Origin: Bradysia coprophila
Lineage: Eukaryota > Arthropoda > Insecta > Diptera > Sciaridae
DNA: 64,000 nucleotides
Assembly: GCF_014529535.1 (NCBI RefSeq)
Contig: NW_023504022.1
Span: 9,983,028 to 10,047,027, forward strand
Direction of reading: 5' to 3'
Numbering within the stretch: position 1 is the first letter of the stretch; each line of letters begins with the position of its first letter. The notes below the pieces were generated by a model. That model was not told where the DNA came from and did no database searches. It worked only from the letters and a program-made list of their open reading frames with translations. This document shows, piece after piece, positions 45,386 to 56,366 of the stretch. The position numbers and the translations under genes were made by a program.

Positions 45386-45873
45386 CCGTTCTTGCTCTAT
45401 AGCTTCTGATGAAGTACGAAAATAGCAACATTTGTTCAAACACGATTTTTTTTTTTTGATTAGCATTAGTAAGAATTCAAAAATTATTCACTATCTGCAT
45501 ATTGAAAAGAAAAAGAAAAATTTTAAGCTGGGCAAATGTGTTGGGAGGAGCAATAGAAATTTGAAGATGTTTTTCGTCTTTAATGACGTAAGTATATCTG
45601 TACGTATTTGATGAAACGTTAGCGTAGAAACCCTTGCTTACATACATGAAATATGGCAACACTTATTTTCAAAATCATTTTCCGTTACCCCATCAAGGTA
45701 AAGGGTGTTTATTCCAAGGTATTTCACGTTATTTTACCTTTGGCTAGATATAACAAATTTTTGTAAAGTAATTTTGAAAATTATGCACTTTTGGAAGGTG
45801 AGTCTCCCATTTAGGGAATTTCAAAATTGGCTTATCGATTGTCATCACCGATTAAATATTGCTTAGAATCTTA

Positions 45874-46541
45874 TTAAGAGTGAAATCGCGAATTCGTCGA
45901 ACAATTTGTATACAGGTTAAAAGGCATCCGGATTTTTAAAAAGTATACTACCGATGGAATCCTTGCTTCATTACGAGCTCAACGACGTATATCTCCTCTC
46001 TCTCGGATTCGTGTTTTTCTTTGTGGAACTGTTTTAAAAATCAGTGGTCTTCTGGTGAAAATTTAAACGAAAATTTCTGGTAAATCGCACTTTATGTAAG
46101 AAATAAAATCAAGAAAATTATCATTGGAAAGTTGAGGTATCAAACAACAACTCACCTAGTGTAAGACTTCCTATTTGACCCTTGACGGCCTGGTGTGTTG
46201 ATGCGCGCAGGCATCACTGGACATAGAAACATTTTTCTTAATACAGTCACTGGGGCTAGTACAGCTAACGATCCGACGTATTTGATGTATTGAGTGATAG
46301 GCCTAATATAGCACTATAATTCACTAAAATTTGAAAGACGTCGACCCCTTATTACCCGAGATAAACAGGGTGAAAAAAATTTCCACCAGAAGACCACCGA
46401 TTATTCAAACAGTTCTTCCACGAAAGACACAATTCCGAGAAAGGTGAGCTATACCTCGTGATTAACGCGGGACTATACTTTTTAAAGATCCCGATGGGGT
46501 GGCTAGCTGATTGTTCGAATAATTCACGATTTCACTCTTAA
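45874..46541. mobile_element. piggyBac-like palindromic element between the sister genes
   Basis: TTAAGAGTGAAATCGCGAATT at the left is the reverse complement of AATTCACGATTTCACTCTTAA at the right, with small changes. Further in, GTGGTCTTCTGGTGAAAATTT pairs with AATTTCCACCAGAAGACCAC. Some pairing continues beyond the TTAA sites, so the true ends may be wider. It lies in the spacer of the inverted gene pair. Confidence 0.65.
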
Positions 46542-47086
46542 TTGCTTAAGCAAATATTAAGCGAATTTTGTTTTATTCGGGTCCTATAGTTTTAAAATCT
46601 ATTGGGTAGGAACACATTTTTTTTACAGTGTTTGTTTTGAATGCAAAAGTAATTTAAATGAGTTATTCATTCATACCACTTGTTCAAATATAAGTCGATT
46701 AAATTAAAATCTTTCTTATTATTTAACTAGTTTAGAACGTGTTTAGCTTGGTTAAGTCTTATGTCACCAATAGTCTGACGTACGCTTTTTTTTCCATATT
46801 TTTACTTTGGTCGTTAACCGTGCATTTGCCTTCGTCATACAGTTCATACATCACTTGGTTAAACAATTTGAAAATAAAAATTTTCCGTCATTAATTTGAA
46901 TACTTAATACTTTTGGTATGACGTGCGTTATATCGTCTGCTTAACCATTTAGAAACGGCTACCCAACTGTTATCGGAATGGTGGCAATTATAGATGATGG
47001 GATCTAGTTAGACTTTTTTTTATATCACAAAACGTATGATGAAAATAATGTATTAAAAGATTTTGCGTTTAACAGTAAACCGTAAT

Positions 47087-48001
47087 CAGTCAAAAAACCC
47101 TTAAAGGGTAAATGTGACGCAAGTCCTTTATCTTACTTACAAAATAACTGATATCGCTGAGGAAACCGTTTGCTCCCACTTGATCGTATCGTTTTTCCAA
47201 ACTCCTGTCGCGTAGCAAATATTGGTCCGATTGAAAAACTAATTACTGTTCCGGACTCCTGAGGTCATTTGCTATACGCTAACACTATTTGACTAAAATC
47301 CTCGGAGAAAAATTGAATGATTTTTCTCTTGATATTACTAATAGTGGATCTGATATATTCGCGACATATCGAAGCGTTTTTCTATTGATAAGGTAAAAGA
47401 ATAGTAGATGATAAAAAATGATTGCCGTTGTACCGTTCCAGATGCTGTTCCAGCTGTAGAGCCCTCAGAAAGAAGGAAAAAATCTGCATTTTGGCACCAA
47501 CTTTTTTTTCAAGACATCTGTGGGCTTGCAGCACAAAAGTACTGGGTTCATTTATATGTGCAACGATAGTGGGTGAGGCCAGCTACAACACCCCATACTC
47601 AGTTCCGTGGAACAACGAAGCTGCAGAGAATCCGGACTCTCCGAACATTCACTATATTTTTAGTCATAACTCTCGTGGATGTACTCACACCAAGCAGTGC
47701 GTATACTCTACATGTAGATCTTTCCAAGGCCGACATTCGTACAACATTACAACAATTTAAAATAATTTTTTCTTGAGTTATTGCCGAAAAACTGTTTTCG
47801 GTACCCTCTGACATGTCTTTAGTTTTGAGCTTATTTCACAGAAATCATTTTTTTTAGAAAAAGTAAAAGATATGTGTTTCCTAGAATTGAAAGACGAATC
47901 CAACGAGCTATCACTCATTAAAATCGGAGACCGCTTGTTCCCAAAGTTAAAAAAAATCGCCTGAAGATTTGGCGATATGACTCTGAAGGGTTTTTTGACT
48001 G
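47087..48001. mobile_element. Inverted-repeat element with CAGTCAAAAAACCCTT ends, copy 1
   Basis: It starts CAGTCAAAAAACCCTTAAAG and ends CTGAAGGGTTTTTTGACTG. The interior 47280-47960 matches 58490-59100 in reverse. The shared part has open frames in several phases (for example TFFSRHLWACSTKVLGSFIC), but the two copies do not keep the same frame. I therefore treat it as a noncoding or decayed transposon, not a gene. Confidence 0.7.
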
Positions 48002-48054
48002 ATATCACCATTTTTGTAAGTATGTCATTTCGACAACATCAAAAAACCTTATGG

Positions 48055-48450
48055 ATATTAAAAAAATCTAGAGAAGTCAGTCTGAATCTCAAAATCTAGT
48101 AATCAATCTCGGAACACCTCCCTTATATCGAAAATAACACAAATCCATCAAAAAATCCGATGGAAGTTAGGACGTGCCAGAGGAATCATCTGTCATCCCC
48201 AAAATTTAGGAACCAACCTTGGAACACCTCACTCATGTCGAAAATAACCCAAATCCATCAAACAATCCGATGGAAGTTCGGAAGTACCAGAGGAATCATC
48301 TGCCATCCCCAAAATGTAGGAACCAACCTTGGAACACCTCACTTATATCGAAAATAACCAAAATCCATCAAAAAATCCAATTAAAGTTAGGAAGTGCCAG
48401 AGGAATCATCTGTCATCCCAAAATTTAGGAACCAACTTTGGAACACCTCA
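48055..48450 (+). repeat. About 115-bp tandem repeat, 3.5 units
   Basis: Units contain AAATCCATCAAAAAATCCGA, then GTGCCAGAGGAATCATCTGT and GGAACCAACCTTGGAACACC. The unit starts are about 119 and 111 bp apart. The short open frames here arise from the repeat. Confidence 0.88.
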
Positions 48451-48625
48451 CTCATTTAGGCTTGATGAAACCGTTGTTCCATCCTGATTAATTCGTTGAA
48501 CAACTTTTTCCCCTCGTCACTTTATTTTCGGTTGTAGGACTCTCGATGTAAATGAGGGTAAGCGTTTCAAGAAAAAGTTGTATAATTTCCACAACAAACA
48601 ATCAAATCATTTGATTAGTTATTTT

Positions 48626-48792
48626 CCTAACGCATGTTACGAGGCTTTTTTAACGAACGAGAGGTTCCCAGCACGAGCCGGTGGTGAGTTCTGGAATCGA
48701 GATCGCTAAAAAAAGCCTAGCATAAGTTAGGAACAACGTTTTGTTTATAGTGTGTCGAAAATGAGCGACGAAGTCGCGATATTTCGACACTA
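48626..48792. repeat. Nested-hairpin dispersed element, copy 2
   Basis: Arms CCTAACGCATGTTACGAGGC (followed by TTTTTTAAC) and the complement-like GCTAAAAAAAGCCTAGCATA (followed by AGTTAGG) enclose GTTCCCAGCACGAGCC...TTCTGGAATCGAGATCG. The inner part matches 889-930 by eye. Downstream, GTGTCGAAAAT / ATATTTCGACAC encloses GCGAC GAA GTCGC, like the GACGAAGTCGC stem next to copy 1. Confidence 0.7.
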
Positions 48793-48827
48793 GCACGACA
48801 GAGTAAAGTTAACCAGGCAGTAGCGAT

Positions 48828-49074
48828 GATTTGACCAAGGTTCTGAAAGAACAGGTTAAGACACTTTCGAGTTGATCACGAAGGCGGTGTGATCATAATT
48901 TTCCTGTAGCGCCAACTAGGTTTGGAAAATTTTATATGACGATTTTAACTTAACAAAAAAAAATTGTTTTCAAGTTTACTTTTCAAACAATATACATGTC
49001 TGAATTGTCAAGATTTGTGTTTCACCCGCCTTCGTAAGTGTCTTAACCTGTACTTTCAGAACCTTGGATTTGAC
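48828..49074. mobile_element. hAT-like palindromic MITE, copy 1, perfect 8-bp duplication
   Basis: The element 48836-49066 has ends CAAGGTTCTGAAAGAACAGG and CCTGTACTTTCAGAACCTTG. It is flanked by GATTTGAC on both sides. The second arm motif, CACGAAGGCGG with CCGCCTTCGTAA, is also inverted. Its sister is at 55658-55881. Confidence 0.88.
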
Positions 49075-49404
49075 TAGGGACCTGAATAATCTAGTAGCCC
49101 TATATTTTTCAGAATAAAATTTTTCAATTTATGTAAGTGTTCATTTGAGTTCATTTTCATCAAATACGTATAGATATACTTACGTCATTAAAGACGAAAA
49201 ACATCTTCAAATTTCTATTGCTCCTCCCAACAAATTTGCCCAACCTAAACTTTTCTTTTTACTCAATTGCAAAGCAATTGTAGATAGCGAATAAATATTG
49301 AATTCTTACTAATGCTAATCGATCAAATAAAAAATTATTGAAATTCTTGTTTGAACAAATGTTGCTATTTTCGTACTTCATCAGAAGCTATAGAGCAAGA
49401 ACGG

Positions 49405-49412
49405 TATAAAAG
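49405..49412 (+). promoter_or_regulatory. TATA box of the short threonine-rich gene
   Basis: TATAAAAG lies 36 bp before the signal-peptide ATG inside a stretch shared with the sister promoter (AGAACGGTATAAAAGGACAA). A start around 49436-49442 would leave a leader of only 6-12 nt. Confidence 0.78.
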
Positions 49413-49447
49413 GACAAATTTTTTTGTGAACAATTACATTCAGTAAC

Positions 49448-50089
49448 ATGAAGCTTATCGTTACATTATTGGTCGTACTTAGTATTGTGCAAGTAAGTTA
49501 ACTTCAATTTGTTCGTTAACTATTCGAACCCTTGGAAAACAGAAAATTAACTTAATTTTTGTTGATTCAGGGAAGCCTTCAACAATGCTGCCAAAGTTGT
49601 GGCGGCTGTGGTTGTGGTGGAAATAGTGGAAGTGATGCTGAGATCATGGTGCTACTTTACAGAATCTTGGATCAATTATCATCTACCACTACTACCACTA
49701 CTACCACAATGGCATATCCTGAAACAACTACAACAACTGCATGGGCTACTTCTGATCCTCAAACTACAACAATGGCATATGAAAGTACAACTGCCTGGCC
49801 TTATTCGACTACAACTGCAACGGTTCCAGGGTATCCATCAACCACTTATTCACCAACATGGCCTACTACAACTGCAGGTCCTTATTGGACTACAACTGCA
49901 TCGGGCCCAGGGTATCCATCAACCACTTATTCACCAACATGGCCTACTACAACTGCAAGTCCTTATTGGACTACAACTGCAACGGTTCCATGGTATAATC
50001 CTTCTTCCACTTATTCACCAACTTGGCCTACTACAACAACTCCAGCAAGTGTACGTGATCGTTACCAAACGATGATGCCAGGTCGATAA
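49448..50089 (+). CDS. Secreted threonine-rich mucin-like protein, short paralog
   Basis: Exon 1 (49448-49492) encodes MKLIVTLLVVLSIVQ. Exon 2 (49571-50089) joins in phase 0; the total is 187 residues. It shares with the long paralog the Cys-rich start CCQSCGGCGCGG, the IMVLLYRILDQLSS stretch, the MAYPETTTTTAWATSDPQ region and the SVRDRYQTMMPGR end. The repeat region has only three diverged units (TYSPTWPTTTAGPYWTTTAS, TYSPTWPTTTASPYWTTTAT and a final partial). It is therefore closer to the likely ancestral state, from which one unit was amplified in the other copy. AATAAA is at 50197-50202. The role, as for the partner, is inferred to be a secreted glycosylated coat, glue or mucus. Confidence 0.86.
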
Positions 50090-50196
50090 TCATATTACTC
50101 GAGTGAAAAGGTTGTAGCATATGACACTATGAAAATAGTACTAGTTACACAATGCCTCGCGCATGGTATGTCTAATCAATGTTTTAAACTCGATCC

Positions 50197-50202
50197 AATA
50201 AA
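50197..50202 (+). terminator. Polyadenylation signal of the short threonine-rich gene
   Basis: AATAAA lies about 110 bp after the stop, in flank conserved with the sister gene. Confidence 0.65.
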
Positions 50203-50320
50203 CATTATTTTAGAAAACCAAACTTTATTTTAAATTAAAAACTTTCCTATGCGGAAATGGTAAACGTTTCTGAAGATTGTTCTTTTTTAATTTTTACGTA
50301 TCTTCGCTAAGTTCTTAGTA

Positions 50321-51422
50321 GACATAATAGTTAAGAAGCCACAGTACATTATATTGGTATATAATGTTGTACCACTTACATAACTGATTGAAAATAAGAA
50401 GATTTTTCAAAGCCGGCTCAATCTCGGCAACATCACCTACGAAAGATCACAAAGCTTTACGACAACGCAAACACTTACACCAAACAAAAAAATCTCTTAA
50501 CAGAGATATTATGCTCTTACCTAATCCGAACTAATTTTACATGAAGTTTGTCAAGGAAAACAACCGAAAACTAAAAAAAACATTAAAATAGTATTTTAAA
50601 TGCTTTTGTTTTCCCTAGGGTCGAAAGTGGCTTATTACACACCTAGGGAAAACAAGAAATTTGGTTTAGCTTTGAAAGCATGTAAAATTCATTACAAAAC
50701 TAGGGGTAAAAGTTTAAAAGTCTCGTTTTAGTGTGTTTATTGACCTCAGCTTCCTCAAATTCACACGAAAACTCTACTAATCAACTTTTTATCCCTTGTT
50801 ATGTCATTCAACCGAACACTTACACTGTTCTCACAGAAATTTCTCGACTTGTACACAAAACGTACATAGTCGTGTTATGGGGAACGTACAAGGGATATCA
50901 TTTGATAGGTAATTTTATGTGGTTTTGGACCAAATAGGGTCCTATGTGGTTTGGATTCATCTACGATGAAATAGAAGTTTAAATGTTTAATTGTTCATAT
51001 TTCATCGCTCATGCATCCAAACCCCATAAGACCCAAAAGCACATAAAATTACCTTTCCAATGACATATCACATGCCCATGTACGTTTCGTGTACATAGAG
51101 AAATTTCTGTAAGAACAGGGTACATTCTCCACATATTTCAGTGTGGATAAGCCAAATAAGCCCTAATCGACTCAATAGTACATGTGATTACCTTTCTAAT
51201 ATCTAATGACACCCTGTACGGCTCGTGTAACTTGAGAAATTTTTGTAAGAAAAGTGCAATTTTTCGGTTTTTGATCAACTTTAACCAGCCACACAAACTT
51301 CGAAGATTTTTTTTTGAAAGTGGTTTTGGCTTCTTGGGTCGAACACCTTTCTAGGCACATATAAAAAAGTCCACTGGAAAATGCGTCTGATTTCGGCAGG
51401 CGGTTTTTCAAAAGAATCACTC
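50321..51422. other. Gene-free repeat-like region
   Basis: No coding region is supported. By eye the segment around 50740-50930 resembles 51000-51120 in inverted order (for example GTACACAAAACGTACA with TGTACGTTTCGTGTACA, and CCTATGTGGTTTGGATTCAT with a complement near 51007). This suggests a decayed palindromic element. Confidence 0.45.
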
Positions 51423-51650
51423 TTAATAATTTAACCTGACAGACGGCAAGCATATGACCAGTAGATATTTTTATCGAGTCTATTACTTCCATCGGTGATC
51501 GGTCAAAGTATTTTTATCGGTTAATTTCAAATCTTGTACTTCAATTTTTTGAACATGCATTTTACTATATAAAGGACCATATTACCCAGAGCTTGACATT
51601 ATTTTGTCGTCGTTGTCGATAACAGAATAACCTTATGTGACATGTTTAAA
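51423..51650 (+). repeat. Dispersed element ending TCGATAACAG, copy A
   Basis: The sequence from CAGACGGCAAGCATATGACC to GTCGTCGTTGTCGATAACAG and the following CTTATGTGACA matches 62877-63110 in the same orientation over nearly the whole length. Partial copies are at 18440-18540, 54960-55170, 60650-61060, 61130-61200 and 63680-63790. There is no coding capacity. Confidence 0.75.
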
Positions 51651-51748
51651 ACGATTTTGTTAAATATAAGAAATTTTCGTTTAGGTCGCAAATGTTTTAA
51701 TTTTGTTTTTTTATAAATAAGTATTAATAGTACATTACATTACATTAT

Positions 51749-51810
51749 GGGACAAATGATGGAAATGGTACTTCTTGTGTGAAAGAAGTACCATTTCCAT
51801 CATTTGCCCT
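51749..51810. repeat. Short hairpin, 28-bp arms, 6-nt loop
   Basis: 51749-51776 pairs with 51783-51810 at 26 of 28 positions, with a perfect 24-bp core (CAAATGATGGAAATGGTACT and neighbours). The size resembles a microRNA-type stem or a small fold-back. Confidence 0.85.
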
Positions 51811-51831
51811 ATTGCCAAGTAAGGTATTTTA

Positions 51832-51896
51832 TTCAAAAACTTGAGGTAAAGTTTTGGATCCGTGCAGTAAAGTCAACTTTACCTCACGTTTTTGAA
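51832..51896. repeat. Second hairpin, 22-bp arms
   Basis: TTCAAAAACTTGAGGTAAAG (51832 on) pairs with CTTTACCTCACGTTTTTGAA (ending 51896), 21 of 22 positions, with a loop of 21 nt. It lies just after the hairpin at 51749. Confidence 0.8.
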
Positions 51897-51899
51897 GAA

Positions 51900-53669
51900 A
51901 AAAAATTGTCAAAGAAGTCAAAGTTTGTGATTTTAAAGCTAGGAATCGTCGTCTAGTGATGATGTCAGTTACGAAATTTTTCTCCGACTAAACACCAAAC
52001 TATTTTCCGATAATCAAATGAATAACGTCGTCAATAAAGTCTTAAAACATATTAATTGCTGGTTAACAATATAAAATAAAGTCACAATGCAAAATCCATT
52101 CATTTCAACGAAAAAAAAAAGAAATCCATTGATTTGTTTTTATTTGTAATAAATATACGCATATTTTCCTTGAATTAACCAATCATACATCCTATCTCTC
52201 TAATAAAATTGGTTTTTATTAACTCAAAAACAATTAGTAGAGGTAACTAACATACATGTATAATATACCATATACACCGTACACAACGTCGTCGTCTATC
52301 ATAAATGCATGCATATATCAATTAAGGTAGCTGGAACATTTAAAATTGTGTTCATTTTGATTAAATCATTGAGATGGTTTGGTTTTGTTGTTTTTTTTTT
52401 CTTCGTAGAAACGCATTTATGATTATGTTACCTTCAATAAATCGTTTTTATATTTTCATTTGTCGTTTTTTTCCATCTTCATTTTAAATAAAAGTTTTGT
52501 TACTACAATTTATTTTCATAACATCACAAAATGGATAATATTATCTTGCACACACCAGAGCTTTTCGAACACAAATCTCTTTTAATTTATACATCATTTT
52601 GATGCTGCATATATAATTTATAAATTATATAATAATTGTACACGATTTTTTGTTCTTTCTCCTCATTGTTTTGTTGGATTGTGTGCATTAGCATATAGAT
52701 ACACAACACACAGAGCAAAATAAAATGTAGCGCATAAGGTAAGCAGCACATCGCTGAAGACGAGAGCATCTTTTTTTATGGGTTTTATTTATTATTACCA
52801 TATGAGTTACTCTATTTTATTATTTAATAACATGTTTTGTATATATTGTGGTAAATACTCTGAATGAATGTAATTAAATTTACTATGTAATGCAACATTG
52901 GGATGTGTACGTTTACGAATATAACATCTTTTGAATTAGAGCGCGATTTGGCAATGATTGTTCGGTTAAAGTGATAGGTAAAAATCAGGTGAAAAATGTT
53001 AACTAATTAAAATATCTTTTTTTTGCAAACCAACATTGTTGTGGTAGGCATACACCATATGCTCGTTGCAAAGTGATTTATAATTAAATGTGGTGGGTGT
53101 TTGTTAACAAAAAATCAAGAATGTTTTCAACATTCATCAATTTACTCGATACTTGAAATATTTGTATTTAAAGAACTGGAATGGAATATTTTTATGCCAA
53201 GCAAACGAACACACGTATTAATCATTACATTTCAATCAGTCGAAGATGCGTTCTCTGATATTGTCTTGAGTATATATGTTTTACGCCTCTCCCTTGTGCA
53301 CATCCCATTTGACCGTGATGTGTCAGAGTCATTGGGAAAAACGTTCATGAAGACGTTTATTGTATACACTTTAACACACATTCGAATTTGGACAATTCAA
53401 TTCGTTTTGGATGTACGGTCATTATACCCAAATGATATTGATTTTCAAGTACTTAGCCGACAAAAGTTGATCGACTACTATTTTTTAATGAGATATACAG
53501 TTTACCATTTCACCGAAAGGCAAACATTCATAGAAAATCCTTTGTCAGTCAAGAGCAAATCCTTCGGAAATCCTTCAAAATGTAACGACAAAAAATCCTC
53601 AAATTCATAGAAAATATTTAACAAAATCGGAAAAACACGGAAAATCCTTTAAAAGGCAAAAGAAAAGAA
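51900..53669. other. AT-rich region with one long doubtful open frame
   Basis: The frame 53101-53610 (+) stays open for 169 codons but has no ATG at its start (it opens on TTG). Its first in-frame Met is around KELEWNIF-M. Composition is rich in Ile, Phe, Leu and Tyr, and no domain is visible. Its end runs into repetitive AAATCC-rich sequence. It could be a decayed or spliced exon or chance. Confidence 0.35.
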
Positions 53670-54848
53670 AATAAAAACGAGCCATCAGAACAGTCGGAGC
53701 GTTTGCTGCGACTGAGCCCCGTACAAACCCGTATATCTATTGCGTACGTGACCCTAGTGCGTCTGTCACCCTACTTTGACCGTAAGCCTATGCGCCGGTT
53801 AATGTAGTTAAAGTAAAATTATTATGTAATGTGTACATCTCAGAAATTGCACATAGCGCAATTACGAAGCCCCGTACGACGTTCCTTTCAAATGAAACAA
53901 AAATCGCCCTAAAATTTTATTTTTTTGAAGGGCCTAGTATCGGCCTCAGTCCGAGGACCCAAATTTAAAAATTTTTTCAACTACATTCTATTCGGCCTTT
54001 GATTACCTTCCAAATGAAACAAAAATTACGAAAAACGGATGAAATTTGCTCGAGTTATATGTAAAATACACATAGGGCCCTAGTAGTGGCCTTAGTCCAA
54101 GGACCCAAATTTAATTTTTTTTCAACAACATTCTATTCGGCCTTTGATTGCCTTCCAAATGAAACAAAAATTACGAAAAACGGATGAAAGTTGCTCGAGT
54201 TATATGTAAAATACACATAGGGCCCTAGTAGCGGCCTTAGTCCAAGGACCCAAACTTAATTTTTTTTTTGAAAATGAAACAAAAATTACGAAAAACGGAT
54301 TAAATTTACTTGAGTTCTATGTAAAATACACATAGGGCCCTAGTAGCTTTTCACTTCTAAGGCCCAAACTCACGGTCCACTCACCCGATTTTAAAAAACT
54401 TTTTTTTCCTGGATTGGTATTGACAATACCTATCATTTGCCGTGTCATTTACATTTCCATCGTTTATTTTGCCATAAATATCACCAAAAGACCTTAAATC
54501 ACTTAGGTGGCCCTAACTCACGAAGGGCCGACCCGAATATGCCCATCTTCGAACTTAGCCTCACTATTTCGACTATCTTTCAGGGAAAAAAAAATTTTTG
54601 AAATCGGATTTGATTTACTCAAGATATCGACGTGACGGACAGACGGACAGACGGACAGACGGACAGACGGACAGACGGACAGACGGACAGACGGACAGAC
54701 GGACAGACGGCCCAAATTTTTATTGCGGATTCGTCATCTATGAACATAGGCAAACACTTTGCCCTTACCGTCTGCTTCGAATTCCATCAATTACACACGG
54801 CATCGTAATCCTATAAGCCCCTTCGTACTTCGTACGGGGCTAAAAAGA
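53670..54848 (+). mobile_element. Unclassified repeat element, copy 2
   Basis: The start (CGAGCCATCAGAACAGTCGG, then CGACTGAGCCCCGTACAAAC) and the end (TAAGCCCCTTCGTACTTCGT and ACGGGGCTAAAAA) are almost the same as in copy 1. It has three 145-bp units in the order A-B-C (53930-54345), against five in copy 1. The GACGGACA run is much longer, about nine units (54637-54712). Confidence 0.85.
54637..54712 (+). repeat. 8-bp microsatellite (GACGGACA)n inside the element
   Basis: GACGGACA is repeated about nine times without change. The same place in copy 1 has about three. The minus-strand frame reading SVCPSVRLSVCPSVRL comes only from this repeat. Confidence 0.93.
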
Positions 54849-55657
54849 AATTTCTTGAAAATTAAAAACGAATCCATCCATTCCAGAAAAATCCATCCAG
54901 AATCAAGAAATCCTCTGAAAATCCTCAGACGATTGTCTTTTTGAAAGTCATTTGTCAAGTAAATTTACAGATATCTCTTCGCCTTTCGCAGACGACACGT
55001 ATTTTACCATCAGTATAATTATCGAGTCTAGTACTTCTTTTGATCTAACATTCATTGATGCGAAATCTTTTAGTTCTTTGGGTCACATTTACATCTCGTT
55101 ATAACTTATAAGATGACAGCACTCATCGTTTATTGGTGTCGTTCCGGTTCCTGTCGATAACAGATAACATAACAATTCAATTCAAAAACTCTTTACCATC
55201 CTTCCAACATTAACACACTGTTACTCATTGTTTTCTACTGCAAACCGAAAAGTGACTTTCGAGCGCGAGTTGGCAACATGGCTTATTTTTGGAATTAAAT
55301 TCGTAAAAATTCCGGAAATTTAAATTTGAAATTTTTTAAAACATTTTTTTGGAAATAAGGCTATGGTTTGAATGGGACTGAAACCGAAGGCTATAAACTT
55401 TCGGTCAACTTTGGTGTGTCAAACGCGTATCTGTATCTGCGTGACCACGCTTTTACAGCCTTGCTGAAACCTATTAGAACCAGACTGTAAACTTTAAGGA
55501 AGTCATGCAGGTCGGCATCATCGACATTTTATTAAATACGCTAGAACACACCACTTCTGATGATTTTACATATAAAAAAAACAACCACATCATCACGGCG
55601 ACGACAATCATCACGGGAGTTGGATTTTTGGATGAAAATTCCCCACCATATCCATGT

Positions 55658-55881
55658 GGTGTATCCAAGGTTCTGAAAGAACAGGTTAAGACAACTCTCA
55701 GTTGATCACGAAGGCGGGGACACACAATTGCGTCAACGGCTGCGAAGTTCTTATGTAAAATGGAACTTATCAAAAACAAAATTCTGAATTTTCGAGAAAA
55801 ATATTTTCTTCAAGTTGATTTCTCACACTCAACCGCCTTCGTGGTTGCCTTAACTTGTTCTTTCAGAACTTTGGGTGTGTC
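55658..55881. mobile_element. hAT-like palindromic MITE, copy 2
   Basis: The element 55666-55873 starts CAAGGTTCTGAAAGAACAGG and ends CTTGTTCTTTCAGAACTTTG. It is flanked by GGTGTATC and GGTGTGTC, 7 of 8 identical. Inner inverted motif: CACGAAGGCGG with CCGCCTTCGTGG. Sister of 48836-49066. Confidence 0.85.
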
Positions 55882-56084
55882 AACCACGTACATGTATCTT
55901 AATTTTGGGACCTTGGATTCAATTGTTATACTGACAGAAGGCTTTAAATGTGCTGTGTCCATCAAAATCCGCTTTATCACAACAGCTTTCTGTGTGAGAC
56001 CAATAACTCGTCTTTATAAGGAGACAGATATTGGTGAATCGAGGGGTGAATATTGTATTTCAAAAAAAAATGCGAATTGACATT

Positions 56085-56366
56085 TTAGCCAGTCTTTCTG
56101 CAGTTGGGAGCTGATTGAAGGTTCAAACCCGATCCGGTCTTTTTGGACTTCGGAATATTATGAAAAAGTTCCGAATAATTCCGACCAAATTCCAAAAAGA
56201 TCAAAAAAAAATTCCAGAAAATTAAAAAGGAAAAGAATTTTTTCGGAATTAATCTGAACTCTTTCAGAATTTTCAAATTGAAATTTCCAACAATAAGTCG
56301 TGGTAATCTGTTGATAGTGCAGAAAGACCGAATCGGGAAGCTCTCAACTCCGAAAAGACTGGCTAA
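56085..56366. mobile_element. MITE with TTAGCCAGTCTTT ends
   Basis: The left end TTAGCCAGTCTTTCTGCAGT is matched inversely by the right end CCGAAAAGACTGGCTAA; AGTTGGGAGCT also pairs with AGCTCTCAACT. The interior is AT-rich with TTCCGAA-type motifs. The target duplication is not clear. Confidence 0.7.

Larger units (their letters stand above)
44020..45660 (-). repeat. Left arm of a large inverted duplication
   Basis: This arm and 49160-50320 are reverse complements over the gene, its promoter, its 3' flank and about 300 bp of upstream DNA. The left arm is longer, mostly because of the extra 63-bp repeats in its gene. The spacer of about 3.5 kb contains other mobile elements. Confidence 0.85.
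49160..50320 (+). repeat. Right arm of the large inverted duplication
   Basis: Reverse complement of 44020-45660, including the upstream stretch near 49165-49300, the promoter, the gene and the 3' flank to about 50320. Point and small-length differences are scattered, so the duplication is not brand new. Confidence 0.85.

Noticed and set aside
54518-54715. Minus-strand frame reading SVCPSVRLSVCPSVRL
   Set aside because: Translation of the GACGGACA microsatellite inside a mobile element.
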